From Couchioplanes azureus (GTDB lineage: Bacteria; Actinomycetota; Actinomycetes; Mycobacteriales; Micromonosporaceae), in contig NZ_BMQY01000013.1 in assembly GCF_014648355.1 (NCBI RefSeq), positions 62,001 through 126,000 of the forward strand: 64,000 nt of DNA, given 5' to 3'. Positions within the stretch are counted from its first letter, which is position 1. Every line of letters starts with the position of its first letter. The position numbers were made by a program, and so were the translations under genes. Below the pieces are notes generated by a model. The model did no database searches, had not been told where the DNA came from, and saw only the letters and a list, made by a program, of their open reading frames with translations. Shown here piece after piece: positions 36,568 to 46,471 of the stretch.

Positions 36568-38052
36568 TCATCGCTGATCCCCGTCCCGTTGGGCGGGGAT
36601 TTTCGCGTATAGGGCCGCAGGTAGCGCGGCGGTGAGCGTGATGCGGGTGTCGTCGGTTTCGACGATCCAGCCGTCGTGGTCGCCGACCAGGATCATGTGG
36701 TGGTGGCGCAGTTCGTCAGCGATGGCTGCCGGGTTGGCGTGTCGGAGTCGCGGGTGCGTCCGGGCAAGGGATGGGTTGCGCTGGAGCAGCTCGATGAGAT
36801 GGTCTTCGCGGCAGTAGAGGATGCGCGGCCGGGCGGGGTTTGGTGAATAGGCGCTGGTGCGGCCGTGCCGGCAGCGGTAACCGGCGCGGCCGTGGGTCCA
36901 GTGGGCGTCGAAGGCGCGGCCGCAGATGTCGCAGAACACGAGCCCGGTCAGGGCGTAGCTGCGCACGGTGCCGTCGGCGGGAACCGGCGCTGTATGAATC
37001 TGCTGGATCGTGATGAAGTCGGTCTCGCTGACCAGAGCGGGGTGAGCTGGTCTCGCGGAGATCGCCCATTGGGTTGCGAGGGTCCACCGCTGCGTGTCGC
37101 GCTGGCGGGTGAGCCCGTGGATGGGCTCGCCGTCGTGGTGCTCGGTGTGCTGCCGGTTCCATACCTGGCGGCCGGTGTAGCGCGGGTTGGCCAGGATCGC
37201 CGCTACGGTGGTGAGCATCCATTCCGTGCCGCTGCGATGCGGATTCCTGCGCCGGTCCGCCCTCGACGGGCACGGCACCCGACGCTCGTTGAGCTGCCGG
37301 GCGATCCGGGCGACGCTGCGCCCGGCGAGCCGCTGGGCAAAGATCCACCGTACGGTCGCAGCAGTGCACGGGTCCGGTTCCAGGCGGTGCAGGCGCCGGC
37401 CCCAGGCGGCGTGGGCGCGGTTGGGGTGTGGGCCGGCGTCGACCAGCCGGTACCCGTAGGGTGGTCGGCCAACGAGGTGGCGACCTTGCAGCTCGGTCTG
37501 GGCACGCATCGCCGCAACGACTCGGTATCGGGCCTTGGCGACCTCACGCTGGGAACGCACACCGAGCAGATCGAGCAAGGCGAGCTGTCGGGGAATGTCA
37601 CAGTCGATCGGGCCGTAGGTTTCCGGCATCCACAGAGCGATGCCGTGCCGGCACAGCAGCGGAATCAATTGGTCAAGCTGCTGACCCTGGAACGCCCGCT
37701 CGTACTCGCCGACCACCAGGGCGTCGAACGCACGGTTGGTGCCGCACAGGTCGTTCAGCAGGCGTGCCGCCTCCGGCCGGTCCGGCCACGCGGTCCGCCG
37801 CGACACGCCGACATCGAAGTACTCGACCGCGATGTGCCCGTGTCCGGCGATCAATTCGGTTGCCGCGGTGAGTTGCCAATGCCGCGACGAGCCACGGTCT
37901 TGATAGTCGACTGTCGAGATGCGGCCATAGAACGCAAACCACATCCCTTCCTTCTCGACCGGCCGAAAGCGTCGCGGACCGACCTTGCCCTGCGCAATGG
38001 CCCATTGCGAAAGCGAGCCGGTCGTTACTCCGGCTACGAAGCGAACTGTCAT
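36568..38052 (-). CDS. Large serine recombinase Int2 (intact)
   Basis: A 494-residue large serine recombinase starting at ATG 38052. The resolvase domain has FAFYGRISTVDYQDRGSS with the catalytic Ser in RISTVD and the later DVGVSRRTAWPDRPEAARL. The recombinase domain has GRPPYGYRLVDAGPHPN and RWIFAQRLAGRSVARIARQL. The zinc ribbon is CDICGRAFDAHWTHGRAGYRC. It is about 85-90 per cent identical by eye to the broken Int1 at 24070 and has the same 3' flank. As the only intact recombinase seen, it could act in trans on the other copies of TCGGACACA (inference). Confidence 0.9.
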   Translation of the reverse strand: MTVRFVAGVTTGSLSQWAIAQGKVGPRRFRPVEKEGMWFAFYGRISTVDYQDRGSSRHWQLTAATELIAGHGHIAVEYFDVGVSRRTAWPDRPEAARLLNDLCGTNRAFDALVVGEYERAFQGQQLDQLIPLLCRHGIALWMPETYGPIDCDIPRQLALLDLLGVRSQREVAKARYRVVAAMRAQTELQGRHLVGRPPYGYRLVDAGPHPNRAHAAWGRRLHRLEPDPCTAATVRWIFAQRLAGRSVARIARQLNERRVPCPSRADRRRNPHRSGTEWMLTTVAAILANPRYTGRQVWNRQHTEHHDGEPIHGLTRQRDTQRWTLATQWAISARPAHPALVSETDFITIQQIHTAPVPADGTVRSYALTGLVFCDICGRAFDAHWTHGRAGYRCRHGRTSAYSPNPARPRILYCREDHLIELLQRNPSLARTHPRLRHANPAAIADELRHHHMILVGDHDGWIVETDDTRITLTAALPAALYAKIPAQRDGDQR

Positions 38053-38164
38053 GACGACCCGACCTTGACTGGTCCGACGCGAAGCGTCTGCTGACAACGC
38101 TAGACCCGGGCACCAGCTCAAACTGCAGACGTCACCCGACCGAGGGGCGCAACGCAGTACTCGC

Positions 38165-38400
38165 CTATGAGCTCGTGTTCGGGCTATCCGCAGACCGCGG
38201 GTGAGCTTCCGCCCCGGAAAGCCCTCGCCAGGCGGTGGGCGTCCTGGTCTGCTTCGCCGGTAGGCAGGCTCTGATCCAGCGCCAGCGCAGGTAGCTGCGG
38301 TTCGCGCGAGAGGTGTAGGCCCGATCCGCCAGCACCAGATCCGGCCGACTCTCGGGTGTCCCGGGGGACACCCGGAGGCGGAGGATTCCCGCCAGCACCG
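38165..38400 (-). mobile_element. IS5-family transposase fragment
   Basis: The minus strand reads RPDLVLADRAYTSRANRSYL, the region around the second catalytic Asp of IS5-type transposases. It then shifts frame (ACLPAK in one frame, EADQDAHRLARAFRGG in another). No start, inverted repeats or remaining catalytic residues are seen. A short scar between Int2 and the WXG operon. Confidence 0.65.
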
Positions 38401-38493
38401 ACGCAATTATCGCCCTTTACCGGGACGTCATGGGCTCCTGGCGCCGGCCTTACCATGATCACCTAACCTGGCCGGTTCAGCGGGGAGAACCAC

Positions 38494-39594
38494 ATGACCG
38501 AGTTCTATTGCGATGCCCACGGCATGAACGGGCTGTACAACCAACTGGTACGCGCCTCGCAGGACGCGACGCAAGCCGTCGACTACACCAAGCGGCACTG
38601 CGACCTGTCCATCACAGCCGAGGGCTACCTGATGGTGCTGCTGGGTCCGCACGCCAAGGCATACGCGAACATGGTCAAAGCCATCCGCAAGCTCTCAGAA
38701 CTGGCGCAGGAGACCGGCACCCAGATCAACGCCGCCCAAAAGGACTACGCCCACACCGACGCCGGTGCTGCCGCCCGGCTGGACGCCGGCTATCCCGGCG
38801 CCAAAGACGCTGCCGCGGTGCGGGGCACCTTGTCTCAAGGCCGTCCAGACCTGTGGCCGCAGGCTCCCCGCTCGGCGTTCACCGACGTCGCCGAGCCGAC
38901 ATCGCACCTGAACAACCCGGAATATGCGACCGAGATCGAGATGTGGTCGATCAACCCGCTCGCCGACCTGATCAGCCCGTCAGCCTGGCTGCGGCAGGTC
39001 AGCATCTGGCTGTTCAGCTACGACCCGTTCGAAGGATGGGCCAAGCAATTCAGCGGCGACTGGAACGCCTATGTGCACTGCGCCGTCGCCTGGGGACACA
39101 TCGGCGGCGCCTGCCACGACATCGGCCGCAACCTGGTTACCGGGGCCCAGGACGTGGCGACAGTCTGGCGGGGCAACGCCGCCGAGGCCGAGCAGGAATA
39201 CCAGCTGAAGCTCGGCGGCGCGGCGATGGGCCTCAAGAGCGCGTGCGCCGAGTACCACGCCCTCTACACCAAGGCTGCCGAGTCCACCAAGAACTTGTTC
39301 GAGGTCGTCAGCGGGCTGATGAGTCAACTGCTGGATATTCTGATCATCATCAACGCGGCCGGCGCCGTCGGCACCGCCACCATCGAGACGATCATCGGGC
39401 CGGTGGTCGGTTACAGCGTTGCCGGATACTACATCTACCAGGCCTACAAGCTGTACGAGGAGATCTCGCGGTTCTTCGGCACGGCTGACAACCTCATCAA
39501 GGCGATCGCCGGCACGGTCGAGTCCGTCGAAGCCAAGCTCGCCGTCGACGACCTGCCACAGACCCAGCCTTACCGGCACCCCGCCGGATACTGA
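38494..39594 (+). CDS. WXG100-like secreted effector-type protein
   Basis: A 366-residue protein from ATG 38494. Residues 1-100 are helical, as in ESX/type VII substrates. VWRGNAAEAEQEY near residue 230 carries the WxG turn between helices. Hydrophobic helices follow (LLDILIIINAAGAVGTATIE, IIGPVVGYSVAGYYIYQAY). It ends with a short charged tail. Such proteins are exported by type VII secretion; no ESX machinery is in this window. A homologous but truncated copy lies at 44211. Confidence 0.7.
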   Translation: MTEFYCDAHGMNGLYNQLVRASQDATQAVDYTKRHCDLSITAEGYLMVLLGPHAKAYANMVKAIRKLSELAQETGTQINAAQKDYAHTDAGAAARLDAGYPGAKDAAAVRGTLSQGRPDLWPQAPRSAFTDVAEPTSHLNNPEYATEIEMWSINPLADLISPSAWLRQVSIWLFSYDPFEGWAKQFSGDWNAYVHCAVAWGHIGGACHDIGRNLVTGAQDVATVWRGNAAEAEQEYQLKLGGAAMGLKSACAEYHALYTKAAESTKNLFEVVSGLMSQLLDILIIINAAGAVGTATIETIIGPVVGYSVAGYYIYQAYKLYEEISRFFGTADNLIKAIAGTVESVEAKLAVDDLPQTQPYRHPAGY

Positions 39595-39619
39595 TCAGAC
39601 GAAGGAGCATCCCGCGACG

Positions 39620-39913
39620 ATGAACGGTGACATCGCCGAACAGCCACTCGCCCGGGCACTGTTGCGCCACCTCGCCACCACCCGAGGCGAGAACGATCCG
39701 CTCGGCTCCTTCGCCCGTACGGTGATCAACGGCGAGGCCACCCTGCGCGCCGCGGCTGACTTCCCCTGGCACAGCGACGCCCTCGCCACAGCAGCCGCCA
39801 AGGCTCAGGAAGAACAACAGCAGATGACGCCCGAAGAGCGTGCCAGCTACGAACGCGCGGCCGAAGACCTGCGTGCCGCACCGGAACTTCAACCCGGGCA
39901 GGATCAGGAGTGA
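39620..39913 (+). CDS. Small protein in the WXG operon (unknown function)
   Basis: A 97-residue Ala/Glu-rich protein from ATG 39620, with GAAGGAG 12 bases upstream. Predicted helical (QPLARALLRHLATTRGEND, SYERAAEDLRAAPEL). It follows the WXG-like gene by 25 bases and overlaps the next gene by four. Probably a chaperone or partner of the WXG protein (inference). Confidence 0.6.
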   Translation: MNGDIAEQPLARALLRHLATTRGENDPLGSFARTVINGEATLRAAADFPWHSDALATAAAKAQEEQQQMTPEERASYERAAEDLRAAPELQPGQDQE

Positions 39914-40209
39914 AGACCTCACACCGCCTGAGACTCGCCGCTCCCCTGACCGGACTCACCGGTCTGAGCTTCGGCGCCGCCCTCCTCGGAGCGATCGGCC
40001 TGTGGTCGCAGTACACCAACCCCGAACGCGCCATCACCGCCTTCCTGTGCCTCATCACCGGGCTCAGCCTCGGCATCAGCATCTCCATCGCCGTCGACCG
40101 TCGAATCACGGACACACCGTGGCTCAGAATCGCGACGATCGCAGTTTTTCTCCTACTCTCATGCGGCGTCGCCATCGTCCGCCGCAACCTCGTCCTCGAA
40201 GGAGTCTGA
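39910..40209 (+). CDS. Small membrane protein in the WXG operon
   Basis: A 99-residue protein starting at GTG 39910, overlapping the preceding stop (GTGA). Three hydrophobic segments: LTGLTGLSFGAALLGAIGLW, ITAFLCLITGLSLGISISIA and IATIAVFLLLSCGVAI. No family recognised. Third gene of the 38494 unit. Confidence 0.65.
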   Translation: MKTSHRLRLAAPLTGLTGLSFGAALLGAIGLWSQYTNPERAITAFLCLITGLSLGISISIAVDRRITDTPWLRIATIAVFLLLSCGVAIVRRNLVLEGV

Positions 40210-40312
40210 CCCGCAAGCCGGTATGGACTTCACCTCAGGAACGGACCGTACCGGGATCTCGACTGGCGCCAAGGCCCCACCCTCAACGGCGAGCGAGCTG
40301 GCGCACCGCCAA

Positions 40313-42040
40313 TCAGACCGCACATGACAGCTCGCGGGAGGCGATCACTGTGTGCGTATCCATAGTATTGATCCTCGGACACACATTAAGCACACGGCCG
40401 AGATCGGAAGACACGATCTCGGCCTTCAGTGTCTTTGCGCCCGGCTTGAAGGTCATCCTGAGCCCGACGCGGCTGTACAGCTCCGCCTTGTCGCGGCGAT
40501 CAGCCTCGCGGAGGAGCGCGAGCAAACCACCGAGGCCCTCTACGATCGCGCCTATTTGATCTTCGTTGAGGCGTTGCGGCGGTGTCGCACTGGCGCGCAG
40601 TGCCACGGTGGCGGCAGCCCGGACGGCGGTCGTCTCGCTGATCCATCTGGCTATCAGGGCGGGGTCGTTGCCCGCCTCCAGGGCGGCCCGGTAGCGCTCG
40701 ATCTTGGCGTCGCAGTCGGCGATCGTCCGGCGAAGCTGGTCGCTCTCGTCCTGAGCCTGGTGCGCGGTGAGCTGGGCGCGGTAGTGAGCGTCGGCGAGGC
40801 TCCGGAGGTTCGCAGTCAGGGTGCCCCCATTCAGCTCCCGGTGTAGGAAGCGGTCGACCGGTTCGACGATGGCGTCCTCGCGCAGATACAGCACCGGCGG
40901 ATGGGCGACCTCGTGCTGTCGGACGAAGTCGCGGGATGCCTTGCAGCGGTAGTACAGCCGGCCATGGTTGGGGTTGCCGACCATGCTGCGTCCGCAGAGC
41001 CCGCAGGTGATGAGGCCGCGGAACAGATACGGTCGCACGCTGCGGCGAGGCGCCCGACCGACGTCGCTGTGAGTGGCGCGGATCTTGGTCCTGCCCTGTG
41101 CGCGCTCGTAGAGGTCGGGCGTGATGATCGGCGTGTGCGCTTCCTGCTGGGACCACACCCATTCGCTCCGGTCATTCCACCGCTGCTTGTTCTCGTGGCC
41201 GAGCGCGATGTCCTCCACGTCGATGAGGACTTCGTCGGTGCGCTGCTTGTTCCAGACCTGGCGACCGGTGTAGCGGGGGTTGAGCAGGATGGCACGGACC
41301 GCGGTCGTCTCCCAGACCTCGGAGTGACGGTGGGGATTGCGCTCACGGTCGTAGGCCGACGGGCATGCGATGCCGTCCTGCGTCAGACCGCGGGCGATCG
41401 TCGTCATACCGCGCCCGGAGACGTACTCCTGGAAGATGCGACGCACGACCGGTGCGGTCACCGGGTCGGGCTCGAGCTTGTGGAGTCGCTTGCCGTCGGC
41501 AGCCTTGCCGGGGTTGGGGTGTGGTCCGGCGTCGGTGAGCCGGTAACCGTAGGGTGGCCGCCCGCCGAGATACCGGCCTTCCAATTCGGTCTGCGATTTC
41601 ATCGCCGACCGGACGCGAATCTTGATGCGATTGCGCTCGCCTTTGCTCATGCCGCCGTAGAGCACCATGACGAGATCGTGAGCATCCGAACCGGGGTCGA
41701 TGGCGCCGCCGACTTCCGGCACCCACAGGCCGACGCCGTAGTGGACGAAGATCGGGAAAGTCATGCCGAACTGACTTCCGTAGAAGGCACGCTGCGGCTC
41801 GCCGATGACCACGGCGTCGAAGCCGCGGCTCGGGCTCTTGATCGTGTCGAGCAGCCGGAGCGCCTCCGGACGCCGTTTCCACGGCAGCGAGCGGGACAAG
41901 CCGATGTCGAAGAACTCCGCGACGATCTCTCCGCCGGCCGGCTCGATCAGGCTGCGGGCACGGGATAGCTGTCACGACTTGGATGCCTGCGGATCCTGCT
42001 GGTCCTCGGTGGATACGCGTCCGTAGAAGGCGAATCTCAT
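40313..42040 (-). pseudogene. Large serine recombinase Int3 interrupted by one in-frame stop
   Basis: From ATG 42040 the frame reads MRFAFYGRVSTEDQQDPQAS then KS, TGA at 41974-41972, and QLSRARSLIEPAGGEIVAEFF in the same frame to TGA 40313, about 575 codons. Family members have Trp at that position, so a single TGG to TGA change explains the stop. The rest is complete: GRPPYGYRLTDAGPHPN, CGLCGRSMVGNPNHGRLYYRC zinc ribbon (in pieces CGLCGRSM and GRLYYRC), a long coiled coil and the C-terminus containing the attachment core. It is a different family from Int1/Int2. Inactive unless the stop is read through. Confidence 0.85.
40375..40383 (-). other. Attachment-site copy D inside the 3' end of Int3
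   Basis: TCGGACACA lies within the last 25 codons of the recombinase gene at 40313, in the stretch encoding NVCPRINTMDTHTVIASREL. The coding end of the recombinase and the putative attachment core therefore overlap. Confidence 0.65.
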
Positions 42041-42363
42041 GCCCGAGCCGCAACGGTTCGTCGAGACGGAAACCCCATCGGCCGACTCGGAGTGTGTCGG
42101 CACGACCTGGCAGTACGCGAACAGGTCGGGCGGTCCGGACCGCCGGTACAAGAACAACCGCCAGCTGCCGATCATGCTGTACGGACGCGTCACGCTGACG
42201 ACACCTCAAGGGCTGCTGATGGTGTGGGACTTCTCCCGGCCTGATGTCGCCGCATCTCTCGCCGAATCGGTGAACCGCATGCGGCAACCGACACCACTGT
42301 GGTGGACTTGGGACAGAGGTTCCATCGTGTTGCGCAGGCACACGTCAAGACCCGGCCGCGACT
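42041..42363. other. Intergenic region, no gene seen
   Basis: About 320 bases upstream of Int3 and beyond the FUSC gene end. A minus-strand frame continues upstream of Int3 (to 42193) without a clear ribosome site; it could be a longer N-terminus but does not look conserved. Confidence 0.35.
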
Positions 42364-43815
42364 TCAGCGGCCTGTCCGCCGGTATGACCATCGTGATGCT
42401 ACGGAAGCTTGCGAATTGGCTGTCGTTTTACCGGTACGTGCGGAGCGGTCCAGCCGTCGGCCACCTCTGCTGGGCCTGGCCTTCGTGATCGATGCCCTCT
42501 CCCAGAAGCTACGGACAGCGGGGACGACCTCCGAGACCGCCGGAATTCCCGGGCCTGTCTCTCGCGCACCGACGGTGAGCGCCGGTGCCGATCGTTCCAG
42601 GGACCCTGCCATCCGGTCGATGTCGGTGATGATCGAGCCGGTGAGCACCAGTACCCCGGTGTCGGAGACCTGAGTGCGCACCCTGTGCAGGGTCCGCCGT
42701 CGCGCCTCGCGCATACCGTCGAGCAGGTCTTCGAGATTGTCGGCGTCCTGCGTGGGGTCAGCGTCCGGATCCGTCTCCAGCTTGGCGTGTGCGGCGAACG
42801 CCTCCGAAGCGGCCGTGAGCAGCGGCCCGATGTCGTCCGGCACGCCGGGACAGTGCGGTGTCACGGCGGCATCGAACATCGAACGGGCCACGGAGTTCAC
42901 CTGGTGCACCCCGTGCTCGAGGATGCGAAACGTGTGGTGCACCGGGGCCACCTCGGCATGCGGTGTCGTCAGCGACCAGCGGGCCTGCCGGTCCAGCTCC
43001 TCCACCGCGTCGACCGCCTCGCCGAGGGTCTCGCCGAGCTCGCGGGACCGCGCCAACCACTGCGCGGCCTGGTCCCGGCCGTACCCACGAGCCGCTCCGG
43101 CCCCGAGGTCGCCGAGCAGGCGCGCGATCTCGGTGGACAGGTGCGCCAGCTCGCAATGAGCCCGTTCCCACGGCGTCATCCCACCCACCAGCGGCGACAA
43201 AATCACGCCGACCACGATGCCCAGGCCCGTCGCCCCGACCCGGTCCCAGACGAAGGTCTCGGTGACGGCGCTACCGGCGACCAGGACGCCCAGCGAGGTC
43301 GCCGGCACGGTGACCGCGCCGTCGCCCAGGCGCAACAGCCGGCCGACGACGAGCCCGCACCCGGCGATCACCGCTATCGACACAGGGCTCGGGCCGACCA
43401 TGCCCCACACGCCCACCGCGACCCCGATGCCGGCAAGGGTGCCGACCAAGCGCTGCGCCCCGTCCCGCACCGAGGCGTGCGAACTCAGGTGCACCGACAG
43501 GATCGCGGAGATCGATGCGGTGACCGCGCCGACGAGCTGCAGGGTCTCGGCCGCCGACCACGCGATGCCGGCGGCGATCGCCGCCACCAGGATGGAGCGG
43601 GCAGTAGCCGGGTCGATCCGCTCGTACCACCGGCGGGCCACGCGGCGCAGGCCGACAGGCAGATGTGGTCGCACCCACTCGAGCACCACCCGGCCAGCGG
43701 CCTCGACGGCCGGCTTGGCCTTGCGGCGCAGCAACGCCGCGACCAGCGCACAGAGCATGAGGCCCGCGGCGACAATCGTGACCGGGTTCGCGAACTCGAC
43801 GAGCGACTGGGGCAA
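42364..43815 (-). CDS. FUSC-family (aromatic acid exporter-like) membrane protein
   Basis: A 483-residue protein, most likely from TTG 43815 with GAGGAAG about nine bases upstream. One N-terminal membrane helix (VTIVAAGLMLCALVAALL) is followed by a compact block of five to six helices (ARSILVAAIAAGIAWSAAET, LVGTLAGIGVAVGVWGMV, VSIAVIAGCGLVVGRLL), then a large cytoplasmic helical domain, as in FUSC/ArAE exporters. The last 25 residues are basic and may have been altered by recombination next to the recombinase module. Substrate unknown. Confidence 0.75.
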   Translation of the reverse strand: MPQSLVEFANPVTIVAAGLMLCALVAALLRRKAKPAVEAAGRVVLEWVRPHLPVGLRRVARRWYERIDPATARSILVAAIAAGIAWSAAETLQLVGAVTASISAILSVHLSSHASVRDGAQRLVGTLAGIGVAVGVWGMVGPSPVSIAVIAGCGLVVGRLLRLGDGAVTVPATSLGVLVAGSAVTETFVWDRVGATGLGIVVGVILSPLVGGMTPWERAHCELAHLSTEIARLLGDLGAGAARGYGRDQAAQWLARSRELGETLGEAVDAVEELDRQARWSLTTPHAEVAPVHHTFRILEHGVHQVNSVARSMFDAAVTPHCPGVPDDIGPLLTAASEAFAAHAKLETDPDADPTQDADNLEDLLDGMREARRRTLHRVRTQVSDTGVLVLTGSIITDIDRMAGSLERSAPALTVGARETGPGIPAVSEVVPAVRSFWERASITKARPSRGGRRLDRSARTGKTTANSQASVASRWSYRRTGR

Positions 43816-44210
43816 CGCTGCGGCTTCCTCTTCACGAGATGCTGATCTGGTCGCAAAAGGTATCGTCAGCCGTGCAGGCTAATGTGCGAAATACGAGAAT
43901 TGTGTCAGAGGCCGCGCCCACCCGGCTCGGATCCCGGAACGGCAACGGGGCCCCGTTGCTGTTGCAGGTCTCTTCCAGTCCCGGTCGTCTCTCGAATGCG
44001 CGGACGCTGTCCCGCCATCTCTGCGACTATGCCCGAGCTGAACGTATTGCAGTCGAGGCGCGAGGCGACGTCCACCGCCGGGACGGATGATCCATAAGTG
44101 ATTGGTGGTGCCGGCGGGCACGACACTGCCAGCACCCACCGACAGCGTGGGTCATAGGTGGAGCTCAAGCAGGTGCCTGACCAGGGTCGATGACGTAACA
44201 GCCGCGACCG
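43816..44210. other. Intergenic region, no gene seen
   Basis: About 395 bases between the FUSC gene and the truncated WXG-like gene, which are divergent. It may hold the FUSC promoter. The expected N-terminal coding part of the WXG-like gene is not present here. Confidence 0.35.
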
Positions 44211-45266
44211 ATGACTGCGAGTTCGAAGGCGACACGAGCCAGCCAGCAGGGCCTGGCGAACGCGGTGACGTACTACCGGCAGACCGATCTGGCGGCCGCC
44301 GCCCGTGTCGACGCCACCCTGCCGGACCGGTGCGTCACGACGCCGACCGCACTGGAGAACGCGTGGGCGGCGAACCCGTGCGCGCCGGGATCTGCCGACT
44401 CGCGGGAGCCGTCCGGGCGTCTCAAGCCCGTTGACGACGTCGAGTACTCCCACCCGCTCGGGTTCCTCGACAACATCAGCGTGTCGCACTGGGCGCTGAA
44501 AGGCTTCGACTTCGTCTTCGGGTTCAACCCGCTGGAGAAAGTGACCGAATACTTCCTCGGTGACTGGCGGTCCTTCGCCAAAGCGGGCAAGGCCATCGGG
44601 TACGCCGCCGACGCCCTCGACGATCTCGGCTACAACGTCCAGGGCGGCGCCATCGCCGTACACTCATCCTGGCAGGGCCGCGCCGCGGACACCGCCTACA
44701 CGCATTTCACCGGCCTGGCCTCAGGCATCGAGGACCTCGTGGACCCGATGCGGCAGATCGCCGGACAGTTCGAGACCATCTCGCACGGGGTGTGGAACGC
44801 CTGCGAGGCGACGACCGGCTTCGTCAAAGGCATGCTGGACGCCGCGATCATTGCCGGGATCTCCGCTGCGGCCGGCACCGTCACCGCCGAGACGGGTATC
44901 GGCGCCGTGGTCGGCTACGGCGTCGCCGCGATCGAGGTGTGCCGAATGCTGGACATGTGGGCCGAAGCCACCAAGGTCATGACCGCCATCTACAGCGCGG
45001 TCCAGGCCGGCGCCGGGCTCATCGAATCGCAGGCCGCCCGGCTACAGGGCGCCGACCTGCCCGAGCTGTCCGGCTACGCCGGACACGTCGATCTGCGCGA
45101 GACCGCCATGACGAACGTCTACGGCGAGGAGCTCAGCGCCGCGTTCGGCCAGTTCTGGAGCACCTGGGAGCAGCTCGACGAGACCGAACGCGCCCAGCTC
45201 GTGGTCCGCACCGAGCATCAGCTCGACGAACTCCTCGACGGCCCCTCCCCCAGCCCAGCCGGATAA
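44211..45266 (+). pseudogene. WXG100-like protein lacking its N-terminal helices
   Basis: A 351-residue frame. From LANAVTYYRQTDLAAAARVDATLPD onward (pieces LANAVTYYRQTD, AAAARVDATLPD) it parallels the protein at 38494: SWQGRAADTAYTHF carries the WxG turn and IIAGISAAAGTVTAETGIGAV the hydrophobic segment. The first 70 or so residues of that family are absent and the ATG at 44211 has no ribosome site, so the gene was probably truncated at its 5' end. The C-terminal half ends with a charged helix (ERAQLVVRTEHQLDELL). Confidence 0.6.
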
Positions 45267-45362
45267 GGACACTTGCCGGCCTTGTCACCGCTGACCGGAC
45301 CCGACGCCTCCCCATCACCGCTTGACCGAACGGCAGGGCGTAACCCAGAGGGCCCGGGAGTG

Positions 45363-45815
45363 TTAGCTGGCCGACGATCGGGGCGCGAGCAGCAGAAGAT
45401 CGACGACGAAACATGCGACGCGACCGGCGGTGGTCCTGCCGACCCACGTCGGGTACGAGCCGTCACCCAGGCCGGACTCGAACGCCACCGCATCGGCGCC
45501 AGGGATGATGTCGTGCACGCGGACCGGCCGGTCGGCGCCCGGGACGTCGAACCGTGTGGCGTTTCGGTCCTCGGCACGGCCTACCGCATTCACCGCATCG
45601 ACGTCGAACAGCGCGATGACCCCGCTGTCGACCCCGGTGCCGAAGTACCCGCCGGGCGGCAGCGCGGACCGGCTCTGTCCGGTGCGCAGGGCCTGCTCCC
45701 ATCGGTGGACCGGATCCTCGGTGACCCGGAGCCGGGCGGCAACACCGTGAAGGTTCGTGGTCACGGCACTAGATGTGAGATTCTTCGGGGCTCCGGGTTG
45801 GAGACCACTGCACAC
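45363..45815 (-). pseudogene. DUF4241-like protein fragment
   Basis: A 150-residue frame containing DPVHRWEQALRTGQ, LPPGGYFGTGVDSGVIALFD and FESGLGDGSYPTWVGRT, the core pattern of DUF4241 proteins. The family is usually longer at both ends; the start (GTG 45815) lacks a ribosome site and the C-terminus ends abruptly in ARRSS-like sequence. Probably a truncated gene. Function unknown; DUF4241 proteins occur near toxin-immunity loci. Confidence 0.5.
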
Positions 45816-45849
45816 GAGCAGTGGTCAAGGGCGGTTCGAAGGGGACCGA

Positions 45850-46209
45850 ATGGTGGCCGTGTGTCCGCAGTGGCGGCATGAGCTGACGGCTCTGACGTCG
45901 TTGCATCCATTCGCCGTGGGTCCTCCGGGAGGCACGCCACCTCGGAGGCCGGAGCTTTGGTGGGAATGCGCGCGGTGCGGCTGGCTCGGTTACCAGAACC
46001 GTGCAGGCGAGCCGCTGAGAGCGATGCGGCGCCTGGAGGGCAAGTGGGCCGACTGCGACTTCTGTGGAGAGGAGGAGAGCAACGTCGCCAGCAGGGTCTG
46101 GCAGGAAGCCGATGGGGAACTCAGAGACTGGGTGGTGTGCCTTTTCTGTGGAACAAGCAATGCCCGGCGGGTCGGGCACATCGACCGAGGCATTGACCCA
46201 GAGGCATGA
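45850..46209 (+). CDS. Zinc-ribbon-like protein of unknown function
   Basis: A 119-residue protein from ATG 45850 with GGGGA four bases upstream. Three CxxC motifs (CARCGW, CDFCGE, CLFCGT) suggest one or two zinc-binding knuckles. WW and GYQNRAGEPLRAMRRLEGKW lie between them. No family recognised. Possibly an immunity protein, as it lies downstream of a WXG-like gene, but this is only positional. Confidence 0.5.
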   Translation: MVAVCPQWRHELTALTSLHPFAVGPPGGTPPRRPELWWECARCGWLGYQNRAGEPLRAMRRLEGKWADCDFCGEEESNVASRVWQEADGELRDWVVCLFCGTSNARRVGHIDRGIDPEA

Positions 46210-46471
46210 CACCGAGCACCTGCTGTCCTGCGCCGGGCCAGCCGACGTCCGCTACTGGTGACCCGCCACCACCGCCTCGAGCATCCCGACCGCCGCCACG
46301 CCGAGCACCACGATGACGAACGTCGCGATGCGCGCGCCGACTCCCGCGCCACGCTGGCCCGTGCAGCTCTGACCGGCCTAGTCTCCGGTGCGGCCCCGCG
46401 CCGTCATCGACTGCCTGAGCGCCCGCCCGTAGGCCCGACCGGATGTCCGGACCATGGCGGTGCGGTACCCC
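46210..46471. other. Short region without a gene
   Basis: No supported feature. Composition is similar to flanking coding DNA, which may be a decayed gene, but I cannot identify it. Confidence 0.3.

Noticed and set aside
42039..42488. Plus-strand ORF opposite the start of Int3
   Set aside because: No ribosome site or domain; the opposite strand carries the recombinase N-terminus and the FUSC 3' end.
45273..45881. Plus-strand ORF opposite the DUF4241-like fragment
   Set aside because: Frame shadow with no motif; the minus strand shows the WEQAL/YFGTGVDSG core.
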